Shown here piece after piece: positions 42,162-50,323 of a DNA stretch of 64,000 bases; position 1 is the stretch's first letter, and each line of letters starts with the position of its first letter. The stretch is taken from positions 62,001 to 126,000 of the forward strand of contig JAITLL010000018.1 in assembly GCA_031277915.1 (NCBI GenBank), written 5' to 3'. Below the pieces are notes generated by a model, which saw nothing but the letters and a program-made list of their open reading frames with translations, searched no databases and had not been told where the DNA came from. This DNA comes from Acinetobacter sp. (GTDB lineage Bacteria > Pseudomonadota > Gammaproteobacteria > Pseudomonadales > Moraxellaceae). The position numbers and the translations under genes were made by a program.

Positions 42162-42908
42162 TTAAGCAAAATTTCGTGCCTGAAAAACCCAAGTCATAAT
42201 ATGGTCCTGCTCTACAGTCCAGCCACCTTGATATTGTTCTAAGAGTTGATAGCGCTGTTGAATTTCTGGCAAAAAAGTTAGCGTTAATGTTTGATTTTCA
42301 AAATTAATATCAACTAGAGATGCTTCTAAGAAATCGATATATTGCTTTGCAGTGGGATAAACCGCTTTATATAGACTTTCCTTTATAGAAAAAATTAAGC
42401 TCACATAACGGGCAAAATCAAAAAACTCAGCCGCTTTACCTTTCCATAAATCAAACTCAGATGGCGTTAAAACAAGATGTGCACTCTCTTGAGCAAATTC
42501 TGAGGTCACCCAGTGCTCAATATCAATTCCCAAATAAATCGCATTACAAGATAACGCAACAATTAAATTATTTTGTGAATGACTAATACTCCCCAAAACA
42601 TGGGATGGCCAAATGGGCAAAGGTTCGTACATTGAGGTTATTGGCTGATCTAAACCGAAATGATGATTTAAAACTGCCTGAGCTAATACTCTGCCACATA
42701 AGTACTCATTTTTACGTTCGACACGCGCTTGAGCAATTTTTAGGGGATGCTCTAATCGTTGGTCTATATGCAAATGCGTTGTTTGCGATAAATCTAGCTC
42801 ATAACAAAATAGCTCTGATGTAAGAAAAATAGGACTCGAAATTTCATAAATTGATTTACTGATTTGTTCAGGAATGTATAGATAATGACTCACTGTATTC
42901 GACTTCAA
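42162..42908 (-). CDS. entD: 4'-phosphopantetheinyl transferase, EntD-like
   Basis: The 248-residue enzyme attaches the phosphopantetheine arm to the carrier domains of EntB and the NRPS. The magnesium and CoA motifs are LGIDIEHW and IFSIKESLYKAVYP; the N-terminal region has RKNEYLCGRVLA. It stands alone on the minus strand between the exporter and the membrane reductase set. The region upstream, shared with the divergent 43053 gene, contains a Fur-type box, which fits iron regulation. Confidence 0.88.
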   Translation of the reverse strand: MKSNTVSHYLYIPEQISKSIYEISSPIFLTSELFCYELDLSQTTHLHIDQRLEHPLKIAQARVERKNEYLCGRVLAQAVLNHHFGLDQPITSMYEPLPIWPSHVLGSISHSQNNLIVALSCNAIYLGIDIEHWVTSEFAQESAHLVLTPSEFDLWKGKAAEFFDFARYVSLIFSIKESLYKAVYPTAKQYIDFLEASLVDINFENQTLTLTFLPEIQQRYQLLEQYQGGWTVEQDHIMTWVFQARNFA

Positions 42909-42984
42909 AATAAATATTTTTAATGAGTTATCTTCTATCTTAACTTACTTACTGCAAATCAATAAATAATTATATTTATCATTT

Positions 42985-43003
42985 GATAATAATTATTATT
43001 TAC
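42985..43003. promoter_or_regulatory. Fur-type box between entD and the PepSY set
   Basis: The bases match 13 of 19 Fur consensus positions by eye (GATAAT, then an AT-rich half). It lies 50 bases before the 43053 gene and 77 before entD. Confidence 0.5.
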
Positions 43004-43052
43004 TTATACTGTTGGGTGAATTTTGACTTTAATTTACTTATAAACATCGATT

Positions 43053-43310
43053 ATGAAACTTATAGGACTTTTTTTGACCCTGTTGGGAGCGGTCAGTATC
43101 TATTGTAGTCATAGCAACCAAAATCTGTTGTCTCAACATCTTCCTACTTTCTTTAAGTATTTGGGTTTAGTGCTATTAGGCATTGGATTTATTGCGCTCT
43201 TTACAAGCTTACCGAAAGTGGTTGCCACTTTTTGCTGGTTCATGCTCATCATTTTTGCATGGTCTTTCCTCCCTTTTATGGCGCTTTTTAAACGGAAACT
43301 GATTTCATGA
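43053..43310 (+). CDS. Small membrane protein of iron-uptake type, DUF3325-like
   Basis: The 85-residue protein has three hydrophobic segments (LIGLFLTLLGAVSIY, YLGLVLLGIGFIALF and VATFCWFMLIIFAWSF) and ends in a Lys/Arg-rich tail. Proteins of this kind accompany PepSY-type ferric reductases in Pseudomonas and Acinetobacter; I recall the family as DUF3325, given from memory. It overlaps the next gene by four bases, so the three genes form one operon. Function as a subunit of the reductase is inferred. Confidence 0.65.
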   Translation: MKLIGLFLTLLGAVSIYCSHSNQNLLSQHLPTFFKYLGLVLLGIGFIALFTSLPKVVATFCWFMLIIFAWSFLPFMALFKRKLIS

Positions 43311-43597
43311 AAGCTAAAATTCAGTCTCCTATCCAGCCAGACTGGTGGAGTAAAACTTTTGCTGGTGGTGTTTTTGGTCTAAGTCTTTCTATCGCTATTG
43401 GTAATTTGATTGTTTTATTAGGCCAACCTTATGTCGCCATGGATTTATTGGTGCAAGTGGGTATGTGGAGTGTTCCTTGGGTTTGGATGCCGATTATGTT
43501 TGGCAGTTATTTTTTTACGACTGGACGAAAAGCGCTTATCTATTTATTCATTGCGAATGCCCTAGCGTATAGCTGTATTTTTGTCTTACGGGGTTAA
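43307..43597 (+). CDS. Small membrane protein of iron-uptake type, DUF3649-like
   Basis: The 96-residue protein has three predicted membrane helices with conserved WWSKTFAGGVFGLSLSIAIG near the start and MWSVPWVWMPIMFGSYFFTTGRKAL in the middle. This is the pattern of DUF3649 proteins next to PepSY proteins, recalled from memory. It overlaps the gene before it and precedes the PepSY gene by two bases. Confidence 0.65.
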   Translation: MKAKIQSPIQPDWWSKTFAGGVFGLSLSIAIGNLIVLLGQPYVAMDLLVQVGMWSVPWVWMPIMFGSYFFTTGRKALIYLFIANALAYSCIFVLRG

Positions 43598-43599
43598 AC

Positions 43600-45204
43600 A
43601 TGAAAGTACGTTCAGACATCATGAAATTAGCAAAAAGCATGCATACTTGGGTGGGTGTATGTGCAGGAATTTTGCTTTTTATCTGTTTCTTTGCTGGTGG
43701 GCTCAGCATGTTTCAGCACCATATTAGTAAGTGGGCTACGCCAACACAGCAAGTTTTACCGAAAGTCTCACCCAATCAATATAATGAGCTTATTCAAAAA
43801 GTACAGACTGCCTATCCTGCTGCGCAAAAGAACTTCACACTAAATTTATCGTCCAATGAATTTCACTATGCACCTATTACGTGGAGTGAACATGAACGTG
43901 GAGATGGCTTTAATGCGGCTCAGTCTACGTGGATGGCAAGCTTAGATGATAAAGGTCAGTTAATCGTTGCCCAAGAAAACCTATCTAAAGCTGGCTGGCT
44001 AATTGAACAGTTACATGAAACAGCAGGCATACCGGGCATGGCAGGCCATCACGGATTAGGTCTCTATGTGATGGGCGTGGTTTCAATTTTATATTTTCTT
44101 GCCCTGCTTTCAGGAGTGATCATACTTTTACCAACCTTGGTAAAGGATTACTTTGTTATTCGCCCTGGTAAAAATAAAAAGCGATTTTGGCTAGATGCGC
44201 ATAACGTTATTGGAATTACGAGTTTACCTTTCCACATCATTATTAGTATTAGCGTTATTGTCTTTGCTTTTCATGACCTTTTTTATGATGCGATTGGACA
44301 ACTTGCACTCAAAGGACAGCCTGTTTTTCAGCGTTCTCCCCCTGCGCTTATTCAGCCTAAACAAACACAGATTAATGTGCAGCAAATACTAGCTCAAGCT
44401 AAAAAAGTAGCACCTGAATATTCAGTTGACTATATCCAGTTCAGTGGCTTAGATAAACCTGAAAAAGCCAATGCACGTATTGCTCTCTATAGCTCAGATC
44501 AGATGTTGCGTGGTGCAAATCATGACTTTATGCGTATGAACCCATATGCAGTTGAGCACTTTAACCATAAAGGCATTAACACACAGACTGATGCTGGGAA
44601 TAAGTTAATCAACGCCATGTTTAGCCTACATTTTGGAAGTTTTGGTGGTACGGGCGTACGTTGGATTTATTTTGTGTTAGGTGTCGGTGGCGCTTTCTTG
44701 TTTTATACAGGTAACATCCTTTGGGTTGAAACTCGTGCACGTAAGCAAAAGCGTGCTGAAGATCCTATTCCTGTTCAACGTAAAGATGTAGTGTTCCTTG
44801 CGAATTTAACTATAGGTGCATGTTTAGGGTGTGTTTTAGCTGTCGTAGGTACAATGTTGGCCAGTCGTTGGCTTTTCGCTACACTCAATATTGAAAGCAT
44901 GAATCACCTCTTTATGTATGATTATTATGCGATTTTCCTACTGAGTTTGATTTATACCTTTGTGATTGGCTATGCAAAAGCTTTACCACAACTGCTGTTA
45001 ACCTTGGTTTTGGTGTTATTTGCAATTCCGCTTACATCCCTTTTAGCCTACCTCATTCCTCAAAGTGGCTTATGGGTACATGGTGGAGAAATCTTAGTGG
45101 TTGATTTCTTAGCTATCATTTTTGCTTTCGCTTTCTGGCGTTTTTATCAACAAGCCCAAGATCGTCGAAAATCTGCTCCAACGGGCAGTTTATGGGCTAG
45201 CTAA
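43600..45204 (+). CDS. PepSY-domain iron-regulated membrane protein, candidate ferric-siderophore reductase
   Basis: The 534-residue protein begins with a membrane helix preceded by MKLAKSMHTWVGVCAG, has a large periplasmic region of PepSY type, then a second set of helices with HHGLGLYVMG, and conserved histidines such as WLDAHNVIGI and FSLHFGSFGGTGVR that may hold haem or metal. It resembles FpvG, which reduces ferripyoverdine in the Pseudomonas periplasm. Since no ABC importer lies in this locus, reduction of the ferric catecholate in the periplasm is a plausible route for iron release. The gene ends 46 bases before the converging modC. Confidence 0.75.
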   Translation: MKVRSDIMKLAKSMHTWVGVCAGILLFICFFAGGLSMFQHHISKWATPTQQVLPKVSPNQYNELIQKVQTAYPAAQKNFTLNLSSNEFHYAPITWSEHERGDGFNAAQSTWMASLDDKGQLIVAQENLSKAGWLIEQLHETAGIPGMAGHHGLGLYVMGVVSILYFLALLSGVIILLPTLVKDYFVIRPGKNKKRFWLDAHNVIGITSLPFHIIISISVIVFAFHDLFYDAIGQLALKGQPVFQRSPPALIQPKQTQINVQQILAQAKKVAPEYSVDYIQFSGLDKPEKANARIALYSSDQMLRGANHDFMRMNPYAVEHFNHKGINTQTDAGNKLINAMFSLHFGSFGGTGVRWIYFVLGVGGAFLFYTGNILWVETRARKQKRAEDPIPVQRKDVVFLANLTIGACLGCVLAVVGTMLASRWLFATLNIESMNHLFMYDYYAIFLLSLIYTFVIGYAKALPQLLLTLVLVLFAIPLTSLLAYLIPQSGLWVHGGEILVVDFLAIIFAFAFWRFYQQAQDRRKSAPTGSLWAS

Positions 45205-45250
45205 CAACCATAAATCAATATGGCTGAAATAATGTGTGAAATATGAAAAA

Positions 45251-45871
45251 TTATAAAATCCACATTGTTTCAGTCAGTTGTTTAATTTCTTGAATATCAT
45301 GACTCACATAAATCATCGGAATTTTTATTTCCTCTTTTACTTTCTGAAAAAAAGGAATAATTTCAGCTTTATGATTCGCATCTAGTGCTGATAATGGCTC
45401 ATCAAGGAGTAACAGCTTAGGTGAATATAACAATGCTCGACCCAGTGCTACGCGCTGCTTTTCCCCTCCTGAGAGTTTGATGGGCATACGTTGTAATAAG
45501 TGCCCTAACTTTAATAACTCAATAATATAATCTGCTTCAAAGTGACGTTCTTGTTGGGAAAGATGCTTAAGACCAAATAATAAGTTTTGCTTTACCGTTT
45601 TATGCGGAAAAAGCTGAGCATCTTGAAAAACCAATCCAACATGCCGCTTTTGTGTACTCAAGTTAATGTTTTGATCTGAATCAAACCATGTTTGATCCTG
45701 TATTTTAATGAGCCCACTACGCGGAGTGTTCAGCCCTGCAATGGCATGTAGAATTGATGTTTTACCTGACCCAGAGGCACCAAATAATCCAATAACAGCA
45801 GCATCTGACTCGAAACTAGGTTCACTATGAAATTGACCCATGTGTAGCTGAAAACGGCATTCAATTAACAT
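45251..45871 (-). CDS. modC: Molybdate ABC transporter ATPase ModC, short form
   Basis: The 206-residue ATPase has Walker A GASGSGKTS, the signature LSGGEKQRVALGRAL, Walker B LLLLDEPLSAL and the switch VSHDIQEI. E. coli ModC is about 350 residues because of a C-terminal TOBE-type molybdate-binding domain, which is absent here: the sequence ends shortly after the ATPase core. It lies 4 bases after modB and closes the modABC operon. The lack of the regulatory domain suggests no trans-inhibition of transport by molybdate. Confidence 0.88.
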   Translation of the reverse strand: MLIECRFQLHMGQFHSEPSFESDAAVIGLFGASGSGKTSILHAIAGLNTPRSGLIKIQDQTWFDSDQNINLSTQKRHVGLVFQDAQLFPHKTVKQNLLFGLKHLSQQERHFEADYIIELLKLGHLLQRMPIKLSGGEKQRVALGRALLYSPKLLLLDEPLSALDANHKAEIIPFFQKVKEEIKIPMIYVSHDIQEIKQLTETMWIL

Positions 45872-45875
45872 ATTT

Positions 45876-46568
45876 CTACCGCCCTAAGCGCCTCTTTTGA
45901 TAACGATGAAACCACTGTGCAAACCATAGGGCTAAAAAAGCCACGCTTAACGATAAAATGATAAGCCGTTGAATAGCGGCTTCTGTATCGGGTTGTTGCA
46001 TTAGGCTATACATGGCCAAAGGTAAAGTACGTGTTTCATTTGAAATATTACCCACAAAGGTAATGGTCGCACCAAACTCACCTAAACTGCGGCAAAAACA
46101 TAAAATAGCACCAATTAAAATGCCACTGCTGGCAAGAGGCATCGTGACATGAAAAAATGCCCCTAAAGATGAAGCACCTAATGTCTTTGCTGCCATTTCT
46201 AAACGCTGATCGACCAGTTCAATCGCTAGCCGAATAGATTGTACCAATAGCGGGAAACCCATCACTGCTGATGCAAGAACGGCGCCTTTCCAGTTAAATG
46301 CAAAATCAATTCCAAGCGGTGCCAAATATTGTCCAATAATGCCGCGGCTCCCAAAAACTTGTAAAAGCAAATAACCAGGTACAACTGGCGGTAATACCAA
46401 AGGTAAAAACACCAATGTTTCAATGAATGACTTACCCCAGAACTCTTTACGTGCCAAAAACCATCCCACACAAATTGCAGGAATAATACTGATTACAAGA
46501 CAACTTGCTGCAACCTTACAAGAAAGTTGCAGAACGCTGAGTTCTTCTGGGGTTAAAGAAAACATCAT
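45876..46568 (-). CDS. modB: Molybdate ABC transporter permease ModB
   Basis: The 230-residue inner-membrane permease has five to six helices and the cytoplasmic EAA-type loop AAKTLGASSLGAFFHVTMPLASSGIL that contacts ModC. The FLPLVLPPVVPGYLLL segment is typical of ModB. Its start overlaps the modA stop by four bases. Confidence 0.93.
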   Translation of the reverse strand: MMFSLTPEELSVLQLSCKVAASCLVISIIPAICVGWFLARKEFWGKSFIETLVFLPLVLPPVVPGYLLLQVFGSRGIIGQYLAPLGIDFAFNWKGAVLASAVMGFPLLVQSIRLAIELVDQRLEMAAKTLGASSLGAFFHVTMPLASSGILIGAILCFCRSLGEFGATITFVGNISNETRTLPLAMYSLMQQPDTEAAIQRLIILSLSVAFLALWFAQWFHRYQKRRLGR

Positions 46569-47350
46569 GGTTTAACTGGAGCTAGCACACTAAAGCCATA
46601 TTTTTTAAAGACTGATTTGGCTTGGTTGCTTTGTAAAAATTGATAAAACTTTGCTGAGTCAGGATTCTTTTTAACCATCCCTACTGGATAAGTAATTGGC
46701 GAATGCGTATTTTCTGGAAATACCCCAACTACCGTTACATCTTTACTAATCGCTGCATCGGTTGCATAGACAATACCAACCTGACATTCACCACGTGCAA
46801 CAAAGTTTAGTGCTGCTCGAACATCTTCTGTTTCAACTAACTTTGGCTCAATACGGCTCCACCAACCTAAATTGGTAAAAGCTTGTTTAGCATATTTGCC
46901 TACAGGCACACTTTTGGTATCCCCTGTACAAATCTTTCCTGTAAACACTTTATTTGGATCGGTTGTTTTATCTAGTTTTATATTTAGTGACTGCCCTTTT
47001 GGAGTAATTAGAACCAAACGGTTGCCTAGTAAATTTATACGGTCATTTGTTGCAACTAATTTTTTGTTTTGTAGATAATCCATCCACTGTGTATCAGCAG
47101 AGATAAATACATCGGCTGGTGCCCCAGCTTCAATTTGTTTAGCTAAGGTCGATGAACCTGCATATGAAGTTTTGACTTCTATATTATTTTGTTTTTCGTA
47201 AATTTTTTCTAAATCACCAATCGCATTCGTTAAGCTCGCTGCTGCATAAACAGTAACCGACTCAGCCTTAGCTGGAATATTGAAAACCAACCCTATGCTG
47301 AGTATGGAACAAGCTAAAGCCAACTTTTTTATCTTCGTATTACTTACCAT
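46565..47350 (-). CDS. modA: Molybdate-binding periplasmic protein ModA
   Basis: The 261-residue product has a signal peptide ending at about residue 29 (PAKAES) and a mature domain that opens VTVYAAASLTNAIGDLEKIYE, the region that binds the oxyanion with Ser residues, and later YAGSSTLAKQIEAGAPADVFIS. It captures molybdate in the periplasm. A ModE-type inverted repeat lies 30-57 bases upstream of its start. Confidence 0.93.
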   Translation of the reverse strand: MVSNTKIKKLALACSILSIGLVFNIPAKAESVTVYAAASLTNAIGDLEKIYEKQNNIEVKTSYAGSSTLAKQIEAGAPADVFISADTQWMDYLQNKKLVATNDRINLLGNRLVLITPKGQSLNIKLDKTTDPNKVFTGKICTGDTKSVPVGKYAKQAFTNLGWWSRIEPKLVETEDVRAALNFVARGECQVGIVYATDAAISKDVTVVGVFPENTHSPITYPVGMVKKNPDSAKFYQFLQSNQAKSVFKKYGFSVLAPVKP

Positions 47351-47379
47351 TATGTTTTACCTTTTTTATCTTTTTTTGC

Positions 47380-47407
47380 AGCGATATGTGCCCAAGAATA
47401 TAGCGCT
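47380..47407. promoter_or_regulatory. ModE-type operator before modA
   Basis: Arms AGCGATAT (47380-47387) and ATATAGCGCT (47398-47407) form an inverted repeat like the ModE operator (TATAT-type half-sites flanked by CG). The adjacent ModE-like gene supports the reading. Confidence 0.55.
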
Positions 47408-47674
47408 ACACAAAGATTATGAAAAGCATAATTCATTAAATATAGATGACCGGAATGAAGGTAAATAGTGCAATTCGTATTTTGATCTTCATTTTGGTGC
47501 ACTCTGTAGTGGCGTTAACCATTTAAGAACACTATATAAAACTCATTTTCTTTAAATATTAGTGAATAATTTCATTAGTTTTATGGTCATCACCATGCCA
47601 AAAACCACATAGCGATGACCATAAAGATCTATAGAAAGATCAGTCGTTTATGCCAGCCACTTTTTAGATACACA
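47408..47674. other. Intergenic region with an unexplained hairpin
   Basis: No gene is seen. TTATGGTCATC (47581-47591) and GATGACCATAA (47614-47624) form an 11-pair hairpin with a large loop and no T-run; its purpose is unknown. Confidence 0.4.
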
Positions 47675-47723
47675 ATAAAAACGCCTATCCCAGACTACCT
47701 TTTTCGATAGTGCAGAATAGACG
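47675..47723 (-). terminator. Long minus-strand terminator after the ModE-like gene
   Basis: On the minus strand GGCGTCTATTCT and its wobble-paired partner GGGATAGGCG form a stem of about 18 pairs, followed by TTTTTATT. The 110 bases between it and the gene end (47833) contain a further 7-pair stem (CTGAAAA with TTTTCAG), so the 3' untranslated region is structured or encodes a small RNA. Confidence 0.65.
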
Positions 47724-47832
47724 CCATTGTCTGTGTAACTGAAAATTGCATCAGTGCTTTTTCAGCGTGCACTTTGTATTAAGCAAAAGCTATACAAAAT
47801 TAAAAGATTCAGTCGCTATAAAAGCTTTTAAT

Positions 47833-48183
47833 TTAGTTTTTTAAATAGCTACTCATAATTTGATAATCACGTTCTAAAGCTTGTCGAGCATTAACTTCCA
47901 TTTGGCGATAGTGATGTAAGACTTTCTGGCCCAAAGCTGTAATGGCTGCCCCACCACCATGTGTTCCACCCGTTTGAGTTTCGACTAGAGCTGTTTCGAA
48001 GCATTGATTCATGGTGTCTACCAACTGCCATGCACGGCGATAGCTCATATTCATAGATTTTGCGGCTTGTGAGATCGAACCTGTTCTCTCAATTGCCTCA
48101 AGTAAGTCTGCCTTTCCAGGGCCGAATGCGATGTTCTGCTCTAAAAGAATTCTAATCTGTAATTTTAAGTTTTGTTCTTTCAT
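47833..48183 (-). CDS. ModE-like winged-helix regulator, DNA-binding domain only
   Basis: The 116-residue protein matches the N-terminal LysR-type winged helix of ModE: LLEAIERTGSISQAAKSMNMSYRRAWQLVDTMN, then GGTHGGGAAITALG. The molybdate-binding TOBE half of E. coli ModE (262 residues) is missing, so it cannot sense molybdate by the known mechanism. It lies upstream of modABC on the same strand with a terminator between. It probably represses modA through the box at 47380. Confidence 0.85.
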   Translation of the reverse strand: MKEQNLKLQIRILLEQNIAFGPGKADLLEAIERTGSISQAAKSMNMSYRRAWQLVDTMNQCFETALVETQTGGTHGGGAAITALGQKVLHHYRQMEVNARQALERDYQIMSSYLKN

Positions 48184-48307
48184 CGGCTTAATTCACAAGA
48201 TTTGATTTTATTCTGGTTAAGATTATATGGAAATTTAAAAAGATAGGACATATACATTTTTAAAATGCGATTACATCTTAAAGATCGTCTTATTAAAAAA
48301 TCAAAAC

Positions 48308-48343
48308 TGCACAAAGTGGATAAAGATCTGGAAAAAACGGATA
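48308..48343 (+). promoter_or_regulatory. Paired XylS/AndR-type operator before antA
   Basis: Two half-sites of the form TGCA-N6-GGNTA lie in direct repeat: TGCA (48308-48311) with GGATA (48318-48322), and TGGA (48329-48332) with GGATA (48339-48343). Their starts are 21 bases apart, the spacing used by XylS-family activators. Confidence 0.65.
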
Positions 48344-48402
48344 GAGGCCAAAACCTAATCGCGGTTCAATCAGTTAAAAGCTGAATGAATAGGATTGAGC
48401 AA

Positions 48403-49818
48403 ATGACCTCATCTAATTTAAAACAATGGAATGATTTTGTAGATGGATGTATCGACTTCCGTCCTAAAGATGGCGTGTTTCGTATTGCACGAAACATGTT
48501 TACCGAGCCTGAGCTGTTTGACTTGGAAATGGAATTCATTTTTGAAAAGGTTTGGATTTATGCATGCCATGAAAGTGAAATTCCAAACAATCATGATTTC
48601 CTAACAGTTCAAATTGGTCGTCAACCGATTATTGTGAGTCGTGATGGTAAAGGCGAACTACACGCCATGGTTAATGCTTGTGAGCATCGTGGTGCGACTT
48701 TAACACGCGTTGCTAAAGGCAACCAATCTACATTTACTTGTCCATTCCACGCATGGTGCTATAAGTCAGATGGCCGTTTGGTTAAAGTCAAAGCCCCAGG
48801 CGAATATTGTGAAAATTTTGATAAATCAAGCCGTGGCTTAAAACAAGGCCGTATTGCCAGCTACCGTGGTTTCGTATTTGTAAGCCTCGATACACAAGCA
48901 ACAGATTCTCTAGAAGACTTTTTGGGCGATGCAAAACTGTTCCTTGATTTAATGGTTAACCAATCCCCAACAGGTGAACTAGAAGTACTTCAAGGCAAAT
49001 CATCTTATACCTTTGCAGGTAACTGGAAGCTACAAAATGAAAATGGCTTAGATGGTTACCATGTAAGTACTGTTCACTATAACTATGTATCTACAGTCCA
49101 ACACCGTCAACAAGTGAATGCATCAAAAGGTGCAGAACTCGATACGCTTGACTATAGCAAGTTAGGTGCGGGTGATTCAGAAACTGACGATGGCTGGTTC
49201 AGCTTCAAAAATGGCCATAGTGTTTTATTCAGTGACATGCCGAATCCAACAGTTCGTCCAGGTTACAGCACAGTTATGCCTTATTTAGTAGAAAAATACG
49301 GCGACAAATATGCTGAGTGGGCAATGCATCGTTTAAGAAACTTGAACTTGTACCCAAGCCTATTTTTCATGGACCAAATTAGTTCTCAGCTTCGTATTGT
49401 TCGCCCTGTGGCATGGAATAAAACTGAAGTCATCAGTCAATGTATTGGTGTTAAAGGTGAATCTGTTGAAGCACGCCGTAACCGTATCCGTCAGTTCGAA
49501 GATTTCTTTAACGTATCAGGCCTTGGTACACCAGACGATTTAGTTGAATTCCGTGAGCAGCAAAAAGGTTTTCAGGCACGACTTGAGCGTTGGAGCGATA
49601 TTTCTCGTGGCTGTCAGTCTTGGGAATATGGCGCGACCAAAAACTCACAAGATTTAGGCATTCAACCAGTCATTACTGGCCGAGAGTTTACCCATGAAGG
49701 ACTCTACGTAAACCAGCATGGACATTGGCAACGTCTAATGCTCGATGGCTTAAATAAGAAAGCATTGAAAATGCAAGATATTACTTTCGAAAACAATGCC
49801 CTAATGGATGAGGTGTAA
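48403..49818 (+). CDS. antA: Anthranilate 1,2-dioxygenase large subunit
   Basis: The 471-residue Rieske oxygenase subunit helps convert anthranilate to catechol, carbon dioxide and ammonia. The [2Fe-2S] ligands are Cys93, His95, Cys113 and His116 (CEH and CPFH), and the mononuclear iron site is in NENGLDGYHVSTVHY. I chose the second ATG, at 48403, because AGGA lies 8 bases before it and the length equals that of A. baylyi AntA; an upstream ATG at 48385 would add six residues. antB follows two bases later. The distinction from BenA rests on the neighbours. Confidence 0.92.
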   Translation: MTSSNLKQWNDFVDGCIDFRPKDGVFRIARNMFTEPELFDLEMEFIFEKVWIYACHESEIPNNHDFLTVQIGRQPIIVSRDGKGELHAMVNACEHRGATLTRVAKGNQSTFTCPFHAWCYKSDGRLVKVKAPGEYCENFDKSSRGLKQGRIASYRGFVFVSLDTQATDSLEDFLGDAKLFLDLMVNQSPTGELEVLQGKSSYTFAGNWKLQNENGLDGYHVSTVHYNYVSTVQHRQQVNASKGAELDTLDYSKLGAGDSETDDGWFSFKNGHSVLFSDMPNPTVRPGYSTVMPYLVEKYGDKYAEWAMHRLRNLNLYPSLFFMDQISSQLRIVRPVAWNKTEVISQCIGVKGESVEARRNRIRQFEDFFNVSGLGTPDDLVEFREQQKGFQARLERWSDISRGCQSWEYGATKNSQDLGIQPVITGREFTHEGLYVNQHGHWQRLMLDGLNKKALKMQDITFENNALMDEV

Positions 49819-49820
49819 CC

Positions 49821-50312
49821 ATGTCACAAGAACTAAATTTTGCTGTATCTCAGTTTTTGTACAAAAAAGCAGAACTTTGTGATGCTTATGACTGGGATGC
49901 CTATCTAGAACTTTACGATGAAGATAGTGAATATCATATTCCACAGTGGATTGATGACCATAACTATGTTCAAGATCCAAATCAGGGTTTGTCTTATATT
50001 TATTATGCGGACCGTACTGGACTCGAAGACCGTGTATTCCGTATTCGTACAGGTAAAGCTGCATCTGCAACGCCGTTACCACGTACGTTACACAGCATGA
50101 ATAACATTCGTGTAAAAACACTGGATGACGGATTAATTGAAGCAAAAGTCGTATGGCAAACGCTCTATAACCGTCAAGGCTTAGAAGGCTGTTTTTACGG
50201 ACACGCTACTTATCTTTTACGCCAAACAGCAGATGGTTTCCGTATTCGTCGTCAACACAGCATTTTGCTCAATGACAAAATTGATTCCGTTTTAGACTTC
50301 TATCACGTTTAA
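49821..50312 (+). CDS. antB: Anthranilate 1,2-dioxygenase small subunit
   Basis: The 163-residue beta subunit has the NTF2-like cone fold of ring-hydroxylating dioxygenases and has a structural role. It opens with FLYKKAELCDAYDWDAYLELYDEDSEYHIP, typical of the AntB/BenB group. It follows antA with a two-base gap and precedes antC by five bases. Confidence 0.93.
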   Translation: MSQELNFAVSQFLYKKAELCDAYDWDAYLELYDEDSEYHIPQWIDDHNYVQDPNQGLSYIYYADRTGLEDRVFRIRTGKAASATPLPRTLHSMNNIRVKTLDDGLIEAKVVWQTLYNRQGLEGCFYGHATYLLRQTADGFRIRRQHSILLNDKIDSVLDFYHV

Positions 50313-50323
50313 GGGGAATGAAA

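Noticed and set aside
33723-42908. Bacillibactin biosynthesis, suggested by the DhbF-like size and domain order
   Set aside because: The second pocket reads as serine, not threonine, and the first does not read as glycine.
22000-42908. Acinetobactin, fimsbactin or baumannoferrin cluster
   Set aside because: There are no heterocyclisation domains, no histidine decarboxylase, no IucA/IucC-type synthetases and no hydroxamate genes in the locus.
45251-45871. modC as a frameshifted or truncated pseudogene
   Set aside because: The ATPase core is complete, and I found no remnant of a TOBE domain between its stop and the neighbouring gene end only 46 bases away.
47280-47468. Plus-strand open frame over the modA start
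   Set aside because: It overlaps modA and the ModE-type operator and has no ribosome site; it is a shadow frame.
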